From: Porphyromonadaceae bacterium UBA7207
GTDB lineage: Bacteria; Bacteroidota; Bacteroidia; Bacteroidales; Muribaculaceae
Length of the DNA: 27,112 nucleotides
Direction of reading: 5' to 3'
Assembly: GCA_002490635.1 (NCBI GenBank)
Contig: DKUJ01000043.1
Location: forward strand, 1-27,112
In this document: in pieces, positions 8,138 to 17,190 of the stretch
How positions within the stretch are numbered: position 1 is the stretch's first letter
Layout: every line of letters begins with the position of its first letter
Program-made: the position numbers and the translations under genes
Notes under the pieces: generated by a model
Databases searched by the model: none
The model's input: only the letters and a program-made list of their open reading frames with translations
Told to the model about the DNA's origin: nothing

Positions 8138-8517
8138 GGTCTGGGTGTATTTTTCCCGGCCGCGCGTCCGCTAAGAATGTCTTTGTACTGCTTCAATAGC
8201 GGCTTCGGCGCCGAAAGCACATGTGTATGGCCCGCATTGTCGCTGAGGACAAGTTTCTGCGATGTCACCGAAATCTGCACCAGAAAACTTTGGTTCACCA
8301 GCAGGCTGCGGCCGAGGCGAACCAGAGGCAGGCGGTCGCCGGCAGGGAGTGCCGCACGTATATACGCCTCCAGTTTGCTTAGCCCGAGACTCACCAGCGG
8401 ACCCTTGGAAGCGATGTACATCACCTGGGTATAGTTACCGTTGGCCTGCAGATAGGCCAGCGCGTCGAGGTCGAGCATCAGAAGCTCATCGCGAGAGTTG
8501 AGGCACAGTTTGTTCAT
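8134..8517 (-). CDS. LytTR-type DNA-binding regulator without receiver domain
   Basis: This 127-residue protein consists almost entirely of one LytTR DNA-binding domain: LDLDALAYLQANGNYTQVMY at the N-terminus, then LGLSKLEAYI and LPLVRLGRSLLVNQSFLVQI, the typical strand order of the family. No receiver or membrane domain is present, so how it is controlled is not evident. The start at 8517 is supported by homology to the domain start and by a -7 promoter element 39 bases upstream; a longer in-frame extension would pass through the promoter. Being first in the operon, it may autoregulate the FHA and caspase genes; that is inference. Confidence 0.85.
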   Translation of the reverse strand: MNKLCLNSRDELLMLDLDALAYLQANGNYTQVMYIASKGPLVSLGLSKLEAYIRAALPAGDRLPLVRLGRSLLVNQSFLVQISVTSQKLVLSDNAGHTHVLSAPKPLLKQYKDILSGRAAGKNTPRP

Positions 8518-8555
8518 GGCAGTAACACTTACGCTACAATGCGTGAATATTTTTG

Positions 8556-8563
8556 CAAATATA
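8556..8563 (-). promoter_or_regulatory. -7 promoter element for the LytTR-FHA-caspase operon
   Basis: On the minus strand this reads TATATTTGC, an exact match to TAnnTTTG. It lies 39 bases upstream of the LytTR start codon. No good -33 TTTG is seen at 19-base spacing, so this may be an activator-dependent promoter. Confidence 0.55.
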
Positions 8564-8728
8564 CTGAATATACAAAAAAATTCCCCGTATGATGATATTT
8601 TGTCACAGGCATGCGGCAGATGCAGCGGAATCGTCCGGACTGAAAATGTTTCCACGTTAAAGAACAATAAAATTAACTTTTCTCATTCAGGCCGGCCTCC
8701 TATTCCGTCCCGTATTTGTTTGCAAGAT

Positions 8729-10057
8729 ATGGAAACTCCTACAATCATCCCTTCACACACGGTCGCCCACTGGCTGCTGACAACAATCGACAATACCCTC
8801 GACGCTCTCGGTATGGGGCGACACCGCACCACCGAGGAAATAATCTATCTTGTGGCGGTAAGCATCGTGGCCTTCGCCGTGGCCTGGATAATAAAGAAGA
8901 TTATCTTCGTGAGTGTGCGCAAGCTGGTGAAAATGCGCAAAATAACCATAGGTCTGGAACTGCTGCAATGGCACACCCTGCGCAAAGTGTGCCAGATTAT
9001 TCCTCCGCTGATACTTCTTGCGCTGGTGCCTTTCGCCTTCGAGAGCACCCACAGCATGCGCTTCTGGATTTTCCGCATTGTGGGCATCTACGGGCTGGTG
9101 GCCCTGGGCATAGCCCTCGGAGCCGTGTTCGATTTCGCTTTCAACCACTACAACATCCACCAGAACAAGCGCAACCTGCCTTTGCGCGGACTGCTGAATG
9201 TAGCCAAAGGTATACTGTGGATTGTGCTGTCCATCTGCTCGGTATCGCTGCTGCTCGACAAATCGCCGGCCTTCCTGCTCACCGGCCTGGGAGCCTTCGC
9301 CGCCGCCCTCATGCTCATTTTCAAAGACTCGATTCTCGGTTTCGTGGCCGGCATACAGATGAGCCAGAACGACATGCTGCATGTAGGCGACTGGATAGTG
9401 GTGCCTGACACTCCCGCCAACGGTGTGGTGATGGACATGACGCTCTCCACCGTGAAGGTGCGCAACTTCGACAACACCATAGTTACCGTGCCGCCATACA
9501 CACTCATTTCCAATTCATTCCAGAACTGGCGGGGAATGAGCCAGAGCGGAGCGCGGCGCATAATGCAGAACCTCACAATCGACCTCACCACAGTACGCCG
9601 CCTCACCGCCGGCGAGGTGGACGCCATGTGCGCTCCCCATCCCCGCCTGAAGGAGTTCGTGACCTCGCTGCGCGCCGCCGGCAGGACCAGGCAGGACAAG
9701 CCCGGACTGAACCCCATCAACGGCACCATCGAGACAAATCTCGGACTATACCGCGCCTACATAAGCCTCTACATCTATAATAACCCCGATTTCTCGCGAG
9801 CCCAGCAACTGCTGGTGAACGTTACCGGCACAACGCCGCAGGGCTACATCCTACAGCTCTACTGCTTCACCGACACCACCGACTGGGACCGCTACGAGGC
9901 CATACAGAGCGATCTGCTCGAACACGCCACAACCGCGCTCGCCGATTTCGGCCTGGCCATGTACACCTCCGGAAGCCTGTCGCTGGATATCGAGAAAAAC
10001 GGTTCCGGACAGCAGCCACAGACCGGCGACCACGACACTTCCGCCCCGGAAGCATAA
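8729..10057 (+). CDS. ybdG: MscS-family mechanosensitive channel, YbdG-like
   Basis: This 442-residue inner-membrane channel protects against hypo-osmotic shock. The N-terminal half has about four hydrophobic segments (roughly 38-56, 88-106, 113-137, 157-177). The pore-lining helix and upper beta domain follow (LTGLGAFAAALMLIFKDSILGFVAGIQ, then VGDWIVVP). The stretch VKVRNFDNTIVTVPPYTLISNSFQNWRGM followed by SGARRI is characteristic of the YbdG (miniconductance) branch rather than MscS itself, and length fits YbdG (about 415). The start at 8729 is chosen because residues before it are not protein-like and overlap the divergent promoter. It diverges from the LytTR operon. No convincing promoter was found for it. 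Confidence 0.9.
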   Translation: METPTIIPSHTVAHWLLTTIDNTLDALGMGRHRTTEEIIYLVAVSIVAFAVAWIIKKIIFVSVRKLVKMRKITIGLELLQWHTLRKVCQIIPPLILLALVPFAFESTHSMRFWIFRIVGIYGLVALGIALGAVFDFAFNHYNIHQNKRNLPLRGLLNVAKGILWIVLSICSVSLLLDKSPAFLLTGLGAFAAALMLIFKDSILGFVAGIQMSQNDMLHVGDWIVVPDTPANGVVMDMTLSTVKVRNFDNTIVTVPPYTLISNSFQNWRGMSQSGARRIMQNLTIDLTTVRRLTAGEVDAMCAPHPRLKEFVTSLRAAGRTRQDKPGLNPINGTIETNLGLYRAYISLYIYNNPDFSRAQQLLVNVTGTTPQGYILQLYCFTDTTDWDRYEAIQSDLLEHATTALADFGLAMYTSGSLSLDIEKNGSGQQPQTGDHDTSAPEA

Positions 10058-10202
10058 GCTGTTTTCGTACACACAAGAAAACCGAGCCACGATTCCGCTT
10101 TGTTCGGCATAGCGACGTCCCTTTGCACTTTTTAACGCGTATTATTCCCATTCCGACCAATTATTTCGCACTTTAGCCCAATTCTTAATGTGAGGATTTG
10201 GC

Positions 10203-10210
10203 TACCTTTG
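10203..10210 (+). promoter_or_regulatory. -7 promoter element for the RND efflux operon
   Basis: TACCTTTG followed by C matches TAnnTTTG exactly. It lies 75 bases upstream of the adaptor start at 10286, leaving a leader of about 65 bases. No clean -33 TTTG is present at standard spacing. The 228-base gap 10058-10285 holds no gene I can support and no obvious repressor-type inverted repeat. Confidence 0.6.
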
Positions 10211-10285
10211 CATCGGTTTTCCATGATTTTTACACTTTTTCAAGGTACAATCACATTACAAAGCACAACGAGACAATATAAGAAT

Positions 10286-11422
10286 ATGAAAATGAAAGCC
10301 TTAACGCTCACCGCCGGCATATTCGGCATTGGCTGCTGCCTGCTGAGTTCCTGCGGCGGCAAGAGCGCGTCCGCTGGTGCGGCAAGCGCTCACGCTCCCG
10401 AAATCGCCGTTATCACAGTAGAGCCCACCGACGCCGAATTCCAAAGTTCCTATCCCGCAACCATCAAAGGAAAAACAGACATCGCCATCCGCCCGCAGGT
10501 GACAGGCTTCATCACCGCAGTACACGTCGACGAGGGACAGCGCGTCCACCAGGGCCAGCCGCTGTTCACCATCGATCAGGTTCAGTTCCAGGCCGCCGTA
10601 GACCAGGCCGAGGCCAACGTGAACAGCGCACGCAGCGCCGTTTCCACTGCCGAAATCACGGAGCAGAACAAGAAACACCTTCTGGAGAAAAACATAATCA
10701 GCAATACCGAATGGCAGCTTGCCGCCAACCAGCTCGCCCAGGCAAGGGCAGCGCTGGCCCAGGCCGAAGCCGCACTGGTCACCGCCCGCAAGAACCTTTC
10801 GTACACCGTCGTTAAGGCACCATCGGAAGGTGTGGTGGGAACAATTCCCAACCGGGAAGGCTCGCTGGCCTCGCCCACGAGCGCACAGCCCCTGACCACC
10901 ATCAGCGACAACTCGCAGGTCTATGCCTACTTCTCGATGTCGGAACGCGACCTCCTCGAGCTCACCGACGGCGGCGCAAGCGTGAACGAACGCATCGGCG
11001 CCCTCCCCGCAGTGAAACTCCAGCTCGCCGACGGCTCCATCTATCCCGTCGAGGGCCGCGTGGCCACACTCTCCGGCATGATCGACAACACCACCGGCGC
11101 CGCCTCGGCCCGCGCTCTGTTCGACAATCCCGGCGGACGCCTCCGCAGCGGCAATACCGGCCAGGTGCTGATTCCCCGCAGCAACCATGGCGTGCTCACC
11201 GTGCCCCAGCGTGCCACATACGAGGTACAGGACCTGCGCTATGTCTATGTGCTCAACGACTCCAATGCCGCAGTGAGCAAGCAGATAACCGTGGAACCCT
11301 ACAGCGACGGCCAGACTTTCGTGGTAACCTCCGGTCTCAACCCCGGCGACCGCGTGGTGGTGGAAGGCGTAGGCACCGTAGTACGCCCGGGCATTGTCGT
11401 CACCCCCAAAACAAACAACTGA
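10286..11422 (+). CDS. RND efflux periplasmic adaptor (AcrA-like), lipoprotein
   Basis: This is the membrane-fusion subunit of a tripartite drug efflux pump, bridging inner-membrane pump and outer-membrane channel. The 378 residues start with a lipoprotein signal (MKMKALTLTAGIFGIGCCLLSSC, Cys23). The order is that of AcrA: first lipoyl half (IAIRPQVTGFITAVHVDEGQRV), an Ala/Gln-rich alpha-helical hairpin around residues 95-165, second lipoyl half (KAPSEGVVGTIPNREG), then beta-barrel and membrane-proximal domains (VRPGIVV end). The ATG at 10286 is chosen because the lipoprotein signal starts there; the ATG at 10292 in the same frame is also possible. The pump gene follows after 27 bases. Confidence 0.94.
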   Translation: MKMKALTLTAGIFGIGCCLLSSCGGKSASAGAASAHAPEIAVITVEPTDAEFQSSYPATIKGKTDIAIRPQVTGFITAVHVDEGQRVHQGQPLFTIDQVQFQAAVDQAEANVNSARSAVSTAEITEQNKKHLLEKNIISNTEWQLAANQLAQARAALAQAEAALVTARKNLSYTVVKAPSEGVVGTIPNREGSLASPTSAQPLTTISDNSQVYAYFSMSERDLLELTDGGASVNERIGALPAVKLQLADGSIYPVEGRVATLSGMIDNTTGAASARALFDNPGGRLRSGNTGQVLIPRSNHGVLTVPQRATYEVQDLRYVYVLNDSNAAVSKQITVEPYSDGQTFVVTSGLNPGDRVVVEGVGTVVRPGIVVTPKTNN

Positions 11423-11449
11423 CCGCAAAGGCTGCATTAACCGTTAGCT

Positions 11450-14400
11450 ATGAAACTTGATACGTTTATAAACCGGCCTGTGCTCTCGACGGTGATATCC
11501 ATATTCATCGTCCTGCTCGGCATCATAGGGCTCTCTGCCCTGCCGGTTACCCAATATCCCGACATCGCGCCACCTACAATCTCGGTGACCACAACCTACA
11601 ACGGCGCCAACGCCGCCGCCGTGCTCAACTCCGTGATAGCGCCCCTCGAGGAAAGCATCAACGGCGCCGAAGGCATGACATACATGGAATCCACGGCCAC
11701 AAACACCGGCAGCGCAACCATCAACGTGTACTTCCGCCAGGGTTTCGACCCCAACATGGCGGCTGTGGACGTGCAGAACCGCGTGTCGGCGGCATCGAAC
11801 CTTCTGCCTTCCGAAGTGAACCAGGTGGGCGTGCAGACAAAAAAACGCCAGACATCCATGCTCGTGGGCGTGGCGCTGGTGGACACTTCCGGCAGATACT
11901 CGCCTGAGTTCCTGGACAACTACATGAAAATCAATATCATCCCCGAGCTCCAGCGTGTGGAGGGCGTGGGTGATGTGATGAGCTTCGGCGCCGATTACTC
12001 CATGCGTATATGGCTCAAGCCCGAAGTGATGGCACAGTACCATCTCATGCCGTCCGACATCTCCGCGGCTCTGGCCGAGCAGAACATCGAGGCCGCACCA
12101 GGCGCCTTCGGCGAACAGGGCAACCAATCCTTCCAGTACATCATGCGCTACCGCGGCCGACTCACCACCCCCGAGCAGTTCGGCGACATCGTGGTGCGTA
12201 CCGGAGCCAACGGCGAAGTGCTCTACCTCAGCGAAGTTGCCGACATAGAGCTGGGACGTGTGACCTACGGCTTCTCCAACAAGAACAACGGAGACATGTC
12301 GTCGATGGCAATCGTGTTCCAGACTCCCGGTTCCAACGCCACGGAAATTATCGAGAACTGCCTTGCGCTGTGCGACCGTCTGAAATCGGACCTTCCCGAA
12401 GGCACCATTATCGACGTGCCGATGAACAACAACGACTTCCTCTATGCATCGGTCAACACAGTAATCCACACACTCATAGAGGCATTCATTCTGGTGTTCT
12501 TCGTGGTGTACGTCTTCCTGCAGGACATCCGTTCCACCCTTATTCCCGCCATCGCGATTCCCGTGGCCCTTGTGGGCACGTTCTTCGTGATGAACCTTAT
12601 CGGTTTCTCGATAAACCTCATCACCCTGTCGGCCCTTGTGCTTGCGATAGCCATTGTGGTGGACGACGCCATTGTGGTGGTCGAGGCCGTGCATGCCAAG
12701 CTCGACCAGGGCTACCACAGCTCCCGGCGCGCCTCCATCGACGCCATGAACGAAATCGCAGGAGCACTTATCTCCATCACCCTTGTGATGATGCTGGTGT
12801 TCATCCCCGTGTCGTTCATGCCCGGCACCTCCGGCGTGTTCTACCGCCAGTTCGGCCTCACCATGGCCATAGCCATCGGATTCTCGGCAGTGAACGCCCT
12901 CACCCTTTCCCCGGCACTGTGTGCCATCTTCCTTAAGCCGCACCGCGCCGAAGGCGAAGACGCCAAATCGTTCGGCGACCGCTACAAGGAAGCCTCCGCG
13001 GCAGCCCGCGAGGTAATGGGCAAACGCTACAAGCGCAAATTCGCCCTCGACATACATCCGGCAATCACCTTCGTACTTGTGGCCTTCACAATCTTCGCCA
13101 TGGTGATGGGATGGTTCGGCTTCGCCACTCCCTGGCTCAGCATCCTCTGCTGGGTAGCAGCCGTGGTGGGCGTGATGGGGCTGTTCGGAAAACGCTTCCA
13201 GAACTCTTTCGAGAAAAACTTCGCCAAAATCCTCGACCGCTACCGCAAACAGGTGGGATGGTTCACACATCATAAATACATATCGTTCGGCATCGTGGTT
13301 GCCGCGGCTGTGGTGCTGGTATGGCTTATGCGCTCCACTCCCTCGGCCATGGTACCCAACGAGGACACCGGCGTGGTTTTTGCCATGGTCGACATGCCCG
13401 CGGGCTCCTCGCAGGAGCGCACCGCCGAAGTGCTTGAGCAGATCGACTCCCTGGCCGCCACAATACCTGCCATCAAAATCCGGCAGATGATCAACGGCTA
13501 TTCGTTCATCGCCGGACAGGGCCCGACGTACGGCGCGTTCATCATGAAACTCAAGGACTGGAGCGAACGCGGCAAGGGAGAAAGTTCCGACGATGTAATC
13601 GCGCAGCTGTATGCCCTCACAGGCCAGCATGTCCGCGACGGCCGCGTGATGATTTTCGCACCGCCCATGATTTCAGGCTACTCCGCCACCAACGGTTTCG
13701 AAATCAAGATGCAGGACCGCACCGGCGGCGACATCAACCAGTTCTTCGCCGTGGTGCAGGGCTTCCTGGCGCAACTCAACGCCTGCCCCGAGATACAGAT
13801 GGCATACACCACCTTCAATCCTTCGTTCCCGCAGTACATGATCGACATCGATGCCGCCAAGGCCAAGCAGGCAGGCATCAGCCCGGCGACCATTCTCCAG
13901 ACCCTCCAGGGATACTACGGCGGCATGTATGTGTCCAACTTCAACCGTTTCGGCAAAATCTACCGCGTGATGATGCAGGCGGCTCCCGAAAGCCGCGTAA
14001 GCCCCGAGACCCTCAACAGCATCAAGGTGCGCAACGGCAGTGAGATGGCTTCCATCGCCAACTTCGTGAAGCTCACCCGCGTCTACGGTCCCGACCTTAT
14101 GAACCGCTTCAACATGTTCACCTCCATCTCCGTGACAGGCCAGCCCCGGGCCGGCTACTCCTCCGGCGACGCCATCGCCGCCATCGAGCGCGTGGCCGCC
14201 CAGGCCCTGCCTCCGGGCTACGGCTATGAATATGCCGGCATGACCCGCGAGGAAGCCGGTTCCAACGGTTCGGGAGCCACGGCAACCATCTTCGGCCTGT
14301 GTCTGCTGTTCGTGTATCTGCTGCTTTCGGCACAGTACGAGAGCTACATGCTGCCCTTCGCAGTGATTCTTTCGATACCCTTTGGTCTGGCCGGCACCTT

Positions 14401-14839
14401 CATCTTCGCACAGATGTTCGGACTCTCCAACAACATCTACCTCCAGATCGCGCTTATCATGCTCATAGGCCTGCTTGCCAAGAACGCGATTCTCATCGTA
14501 GAGTTCGCCCTGGAGCGCCGGCACACGGGCATGAGCATCGTCAACGCCGCCATCGCCGGTGCCGGAGCACGTCTGCGCCCCATCCTTATGACCTCGCTGG
14601 CACTCGTGATCGGCCTTCTGCCTCTGATGTTCGCCCATGGCGTTGGCGCCAACGGCAACCGTTCGCTGGGCGCCGGCTCGGTAGGCGGCATGCTCATAGG
14701 CATGATATGCCAGATTTTCATTGTCCCCGCGCTGTTCGTGGTATTCCAGATGCTGCAGGAAAAAATCAAGCCTATCCGCTGGCAGAACCAGGAACGCGGC
14801 GGCAACATCGAGAACGAAATCGAGCAGTACGCCAAGTAA
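11450..14839 (+). CDS. RND efflux pump, HAE1/AcrB family, with an extra membrane insertion
   Basis: This is the proton-driven inner-membrane pump of the tripartite system. The 1129 residues exceed the usual 1030-1070. The start MKLDTFINRPVLSTVISIFIVLLG is typical. The TM4 proton-relay Asp pair is in LAIAIVVDDAIVVVEAVH, and the TM10 Lys is in GLLAKNAILIVEFA. The excess length lies in the central cytoplasmic loop between TM6 and TM7, about residues 497-597. There a basic segment leads to two added hydrophobic stretches (ITFVLVAFTIFAMVMGWFGF and LSILCWVAAVVGVMGLFG) before RYRKQVGWF, where the second half begins. Substrates are not predictable. It is co-transcribed with the adaptor (27-base gap) and the outer-membrane factor (15-base gap). 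Confidence 0.95.
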   Translation: MKLDTFINRPVLSTVISIFIVLLGIIGLSALPVTQYPDIAPPTISVTTTYNGANAAAVLNSVIAPLEESINGAEGMTYMESTATNTGSATINVYFRQGFDPNMAAVDVQNRVSAASNLLPSEVNQVGVQTKKRQTSMLVGVALVDTSGRYSPEFLDNYMKINIIPELQRVEGVGDVMSFGADYSMRIWLKPEVMAQYHLMPSDISAALAEQNIEAAPGAFGEQGNQSFQYIMRYRGRLTTPEQFGDIVVRTGANGEVLYLSEVADIELGRVTYGFSNKNNGDMSSMAIVFQTPGSNATEIIENCLALCDRLKSDLPEGTIIDVPMNNNDFLYASVNTVIHTLIEAFILVFFVVYVFLQDIRSTLIPAIAIPVALVGTFFVMNLIGFSINLITLSALVLAIAIVVDDAIVVVEAVHAKLDQGYHSSRRASIDAMNEIAGALISITLVMMLVFIPVSFMPGTSGVFYRQFGLTMAIAIGFSAVNALTLSPALCAIFLKPHRAEGEDAKSFGDRYKEASAAAREVMGKRYKRKFALDIHPAITFVLVAFTIFAMVMGWFGFATPWLSILCWVAAVVGVMGLFGKRFQNSFEKNFAKILDRYRKQVGWFTHHKYISFGIVVAAAVVLVWLMRSTPSAMVPNEDTGVVFAMVDMPAGSSQERTAEVLEQIDSLAATIPAIKIRQMINGYSFIAGQGPTYGAFIMKLKDWSERGKGESSDDVIAQLYALTGQHVRDGRVMIFAPPMISGYSATNGFEIKMQDRTGGDINQFFAVVQGFLAQLNACPEIQMAYTTFNPSFPQYMIDIDAAKAKQAGISPATILQTLQGYYGGMYVSNFNRFGKIYRVMMQAAPESRVSPETLNSIKVRNGSEMASIANFVKLTRVYGPDLMNRFNMFTSISVTGQPRAGYSSGDAIAAIERVAAQALPPGYGYEYAGMTREEAGSNGSGATATIFGLCLLFVYLLLSAQYESYMLPFAVILSIPFGLAGTFIFAQMFGLSNNIYLQIALIMLIGLLAKNAILIVEFALERRHTGMSIVNAAIAGAGARLRPILMTSLALVIGLLPLMFAHGVGANGNRSLGAGSVGGMLIGMICQIFIVPALFVVFQMLQEKIKPIRWQNQERGGNIENEIEQYAK

Positions 14840-14854
14840 CATATCCGAAGAATC

Positions 14855-16243
14855 ATGACAATTATAAAGACAGCACGCATCGCCGCCGCCATAGCCCTCG
14901 CGGGCATGCTGGGCAGCTGCGGAATATACCAGAAATACCAGACGCCGACCGACAGCCCGCTCACGGCTGCCTACGCCGCCGCAAGGAAGGCTCCCGCCGA
15001 CAGCACGGTGTTCGGCAACCTCCTCTGGGAGGATGTGTTCACCGACCCTGTGCTGGCAGCCCTCATCGACTCGGCTCTGGTGAACAACACCTCGCTCGAG
15101 AACGCCCGCCTCAACGTGGAGGTGGCCCGTGCAAACCTCAAGGGCGCACGCCTGGCCTATCTGCCATCGGTGGCAATAGCGCCCAACGGCGCCGGCGCAT
15201 CCTATGCCGGCAGCGACCTCTCCTGGACATACACCATTCCAGCACAGGTGAGCTGGGAAATCGACATCTTCGGCAAAACTCTCAACAACAAGCGTGGAGC
15301 TGAGGCATCGCTGCGCAAGAGCAAGGCCTACACCCAGGCCGTGCGCTCGCAGATAATCTCCGCCGTGGCCACCACCTACTATTCGATAGTGGCAGTGCGC
15401 CAGCAGCTCGAGCTGTCGCGCGGCACCGCAGTGCTGTGGCAACAGACGGTGCAGACCATGCGCGACCTCAAAGAAGGAGGACGTGGTGTTACCGAAGCTG
15501 CCGTGGTACAATCGGCGGCAAACTACTATTCGATACTGTCGTCGATAACCGACCTTGAGGTGTCGCTGCATCAGCTCAACAACACCATGAGTCTGCTGCT
15601 CAACACCATGCCACGCGAATGGGAGGTCAACAACGACCTCGAGCTGCACACTCCCGCCATTCTCCGTGCCGGAGTGCCCATGGCCGAGCTGGCCGCCCGC
15701 CCCGATGTGGAAGCCGCCGAACAGGACCTTGCAGCGGCATTCTACGCTACCGCCGGCGCACGAGCGGCATTCTATCCCGGACTCAACATCACCGCCAACG
15801 GAGGGTTCACCAATCTCCTCGGCTCGATGATCAAGAACCCCGGCGACTGGTTCTACCAGCTGGCCGGCTCCCTCACCGCCCCGCTGTTCGCACGCGGACA
15901 GAACATCGCCCGCCTCCAGGCAAGCAAAGCCCAGCAACAGCAGGCACTCAACAACTTCGAGTACACGATAATGTCGGCAGCCGCCGAAGTGAGCGAGGCT
16001 CTCACCGTCTACGAAAAGAGCCTCGAAAAGTCGGTATATCTCGACGACCAGATCGAAAATCTCGAGAAATCCGTGGAATACACCAAAGACCTTATGATGT
16101 ACTCCACCGGCAACACAAGCTACCTCGAAGTGCTCACCGCACAGCAGAGCCTGTTGAGCGCACAGATAAGCCAGATAAACACCAGACTCAGCCGCGCACG
16201 CTCGGTAATCAACCTTTACCAGAGCCTCGGCGGCGGACGATAA
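14855..16243 (+). CDS. outer-membrane efflux channel lipoprotein (OprM/NodT-like)
   Basis: This is the TolC-type outer-membrane exit duct of the pump encoded upstream. The 462 residues begin with a lipoprotein signal (MTIIKTARIAAAIALAGMLGSC, Cys22), typical of the NodT/OprM branch. Two repeated OEP domains follow, roughly residues 60-245 and 265-455, each with long Ala/Gln-rich helices. The motif LLWEDVFTDPVLAALIDSALVNNTSLENARLNVEVARANL is the usual entry of the first repeat, and RPDVEAAEQDLAAAFYATAGARAAFYPGLNITANGG begins the second. A gap of only 10 bases separates it from the LpxA-like gene, so they share an mRNA. Confidence 0.93.
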   Translation: MTIIKTARIAAAIALAGMLGSCGIYQKYQTPTDSPLTAAYAAARKAPADSTVFGNLLWEDVFTDPVLAALIDSALVNNTSLENARLNVEVARANLKGARLAYLPSVAIAPNGAGASYAGSDLSWTYTIPAQVSWEIDIFGKTLNNKRGAEASLRKSKAYTQAVRSQIISAVATTYYSIVAVRQQLELSRGTAVLWQQTVQTMRDLKEGGRGVTEAAVVQSAANYYSILSSITDLEVSLHQLNNTMSLLLNTMPREWEVNNDLELHTPAILRAGVPMAELAARPDVEAAEQDLAAAFYATAGARAAFYPGLNITANGGFTNLLGSMIKNPGDWFYQLAGSLTAPLFARGQNIARLQASKAQQQQALNNFEYTIMSAAAEVSEALTVYEKSLEKSVYLDDQIENLEKSVEYTKDLMMYSTGNTSYLEVLTAQQSLLSAQISQINTRLSRARSVINLYQSLGGGR

Positions 16244-16253
16244 CCAGAATGCC

Positions 16254-17045
16254 ATGATCAGTCCACTCGCCCACGTCGACCCAGCCGCCAGAATCGGCAA
16301 CGACGTAACAATCCATCCCTTCGCTTTCGTCGATGCCGACACTGAAATCGGCGACGGCTGCAGCATCATGCCCTACGCCTCGGTTCTCAAGGGAACGACA
16401 CTGGGCAAAAACATCAAGGTGTATCAGGGCGCCATTGTCGGCGCCGACCCCCAGGACTTCCGCTGGAAAGGCGCACCCTCGCGCTGCTCCGTCGGCGACG
16501 GCTCTGTAATCCGCGAGCATGTGATCATCAACCGCGGCTTCGCCGACCCCAACGGCACACGCATAGGCCCCAACTGCTTCATCATGGCCGACTCGCACAT
16601 AGGCCACGACTCGGTGATTGTGGGCGACTGCGTGATCGGCAACGGCGTGTCGGTGGCCGGCAGCGTGTTCGTGGACCGGGGCGCGATTCTCTCCTCGGCC
16701 GTGGTGCTGCACGAGAAAAGCCGTGTGGGCAAATTCGCACTGCTCAAAGGCGGCACACGCGTGAGCGCCAATGTGCCTCCGTTCGTAATCATGGCACACA
16801 ATCCGGTGAGCTACTACGGCGTGAACTCGGTGGTGATGGGCAAACACGGCGGCTTCTCCGACGAGCAGATCGATGACGTGGCCAAGGCCTACCGCCACCT
16901 GTACCAGACATCCACCTCGATATTCAATGCCCTGCAGCGCATCGAGGCAGACATCGCGCCCTCCGAAATACGCGACGAGATTGTAAACTTCGTGCGCTAC
17001 TACGGCAAACCTCTTGCAGGACACCGCGTGGACCTCGACGACTGA
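16254..17045 (+). CDS. LpxA-like acyl-ACP:UDP-GlcNAc O-acyltransferase (divergent)
   Basis: This 263-residue protein shows the LpxA architecture: hexapeptide left-handed beta-helix at residues about 1-185 (VDPAARIGNDVTI, DADTEIGDGCSI and so on), then a helical C-terminal domain (FSDEQIDDVAKAYRHLYQ). LpxA performs the first acylation of lipid A synthesis in the cytoplasm. His115 and His118 in DSHIGHDSV align with E. coli LpxA His122 and catalytic His125, and His153 with His160. The E. coli His144 position (AGH) is Ser137 here, and the RRGF motif reads HGGF, removing the conserved Arg pair. It is therefore probably a paralogue with altered acyl or sugar specificity rather than the housekeeping enzyme. 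Its place as last gene of an efflux operon supports an envelope role. Confidence 0.85.
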   Translation: MISPLAHVDPAARIGNDVTIHPFAFVDADTEIGDGCSIMPYASVLKGTTLGKNIKVYQGAIVGADPQDFRWKGAPSRCSVGDGSVIREHVIINRGFADPNGTRIGPNCFIMADSHIGHDSVIVGDCVIGNGVSVAGSVFVDRGAILSSAVVLHEKSRVGKFALLKGGTRVSANVPPFVIMAHNPVSYYGVNSVVMGKHGGFSDEQIDDVAKAYRHLYQTSTSIFNALQRIEADIAPSEIRDEIVNFVRYYGKPLAGHRVDLDD

Positions 17046-17067
17046 AGCTCCCACACGATGCATCCTG

Positions 17068-17113
17068 TAAAACGGACGGAGCGAACCCTATGGCCGCTCC
17101 GTCCGTTTTATAT
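17068..17113 (+). terminator. rho-independent terminator of the efflux/lpxA-like operon
   Basis: TAAAACGGACGGAGCG at 17068-17083 pairs along 16 bases with CGCTCCGTCCGTTTTA at 17095-17110, leaving an 11-base loop. The arm ends in TTTTATAT, giving a short T tract. It starts 22 bases after the lpxA-like stop codon. Confidence 0.85.
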
Positions 17114-17190
17114 GGACATAGCCCCGAGGAGGTATGATTCCGTCATAACTCTCTGATGGCCATGAAACACCACAAACAACTTTTCTGTTT

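Noticed and set aside
10061..10082. Short inverted repeat GTTTTC/GAAAAC after the mechanosensitive channel gene.
   Set aside because: Only six weak base pairs with a ten-base loop and no T tract; too weak to call a terminator.
11444..16369. Very long minus-strand open frames (728 and 898 codons) opposite the RND efflux genes.
   Set aside because: They lie antisense to clear efflux genes, are His/Gly/Val-rich in the way of GC-biased antisense frames, and match no family.
17133..17147. TATGA/TCATA inverted repeat upstream of the PCMD gene.
   Set aside because: Five-base arms are expected by chance and no promoter box is nearby to make it an operator.
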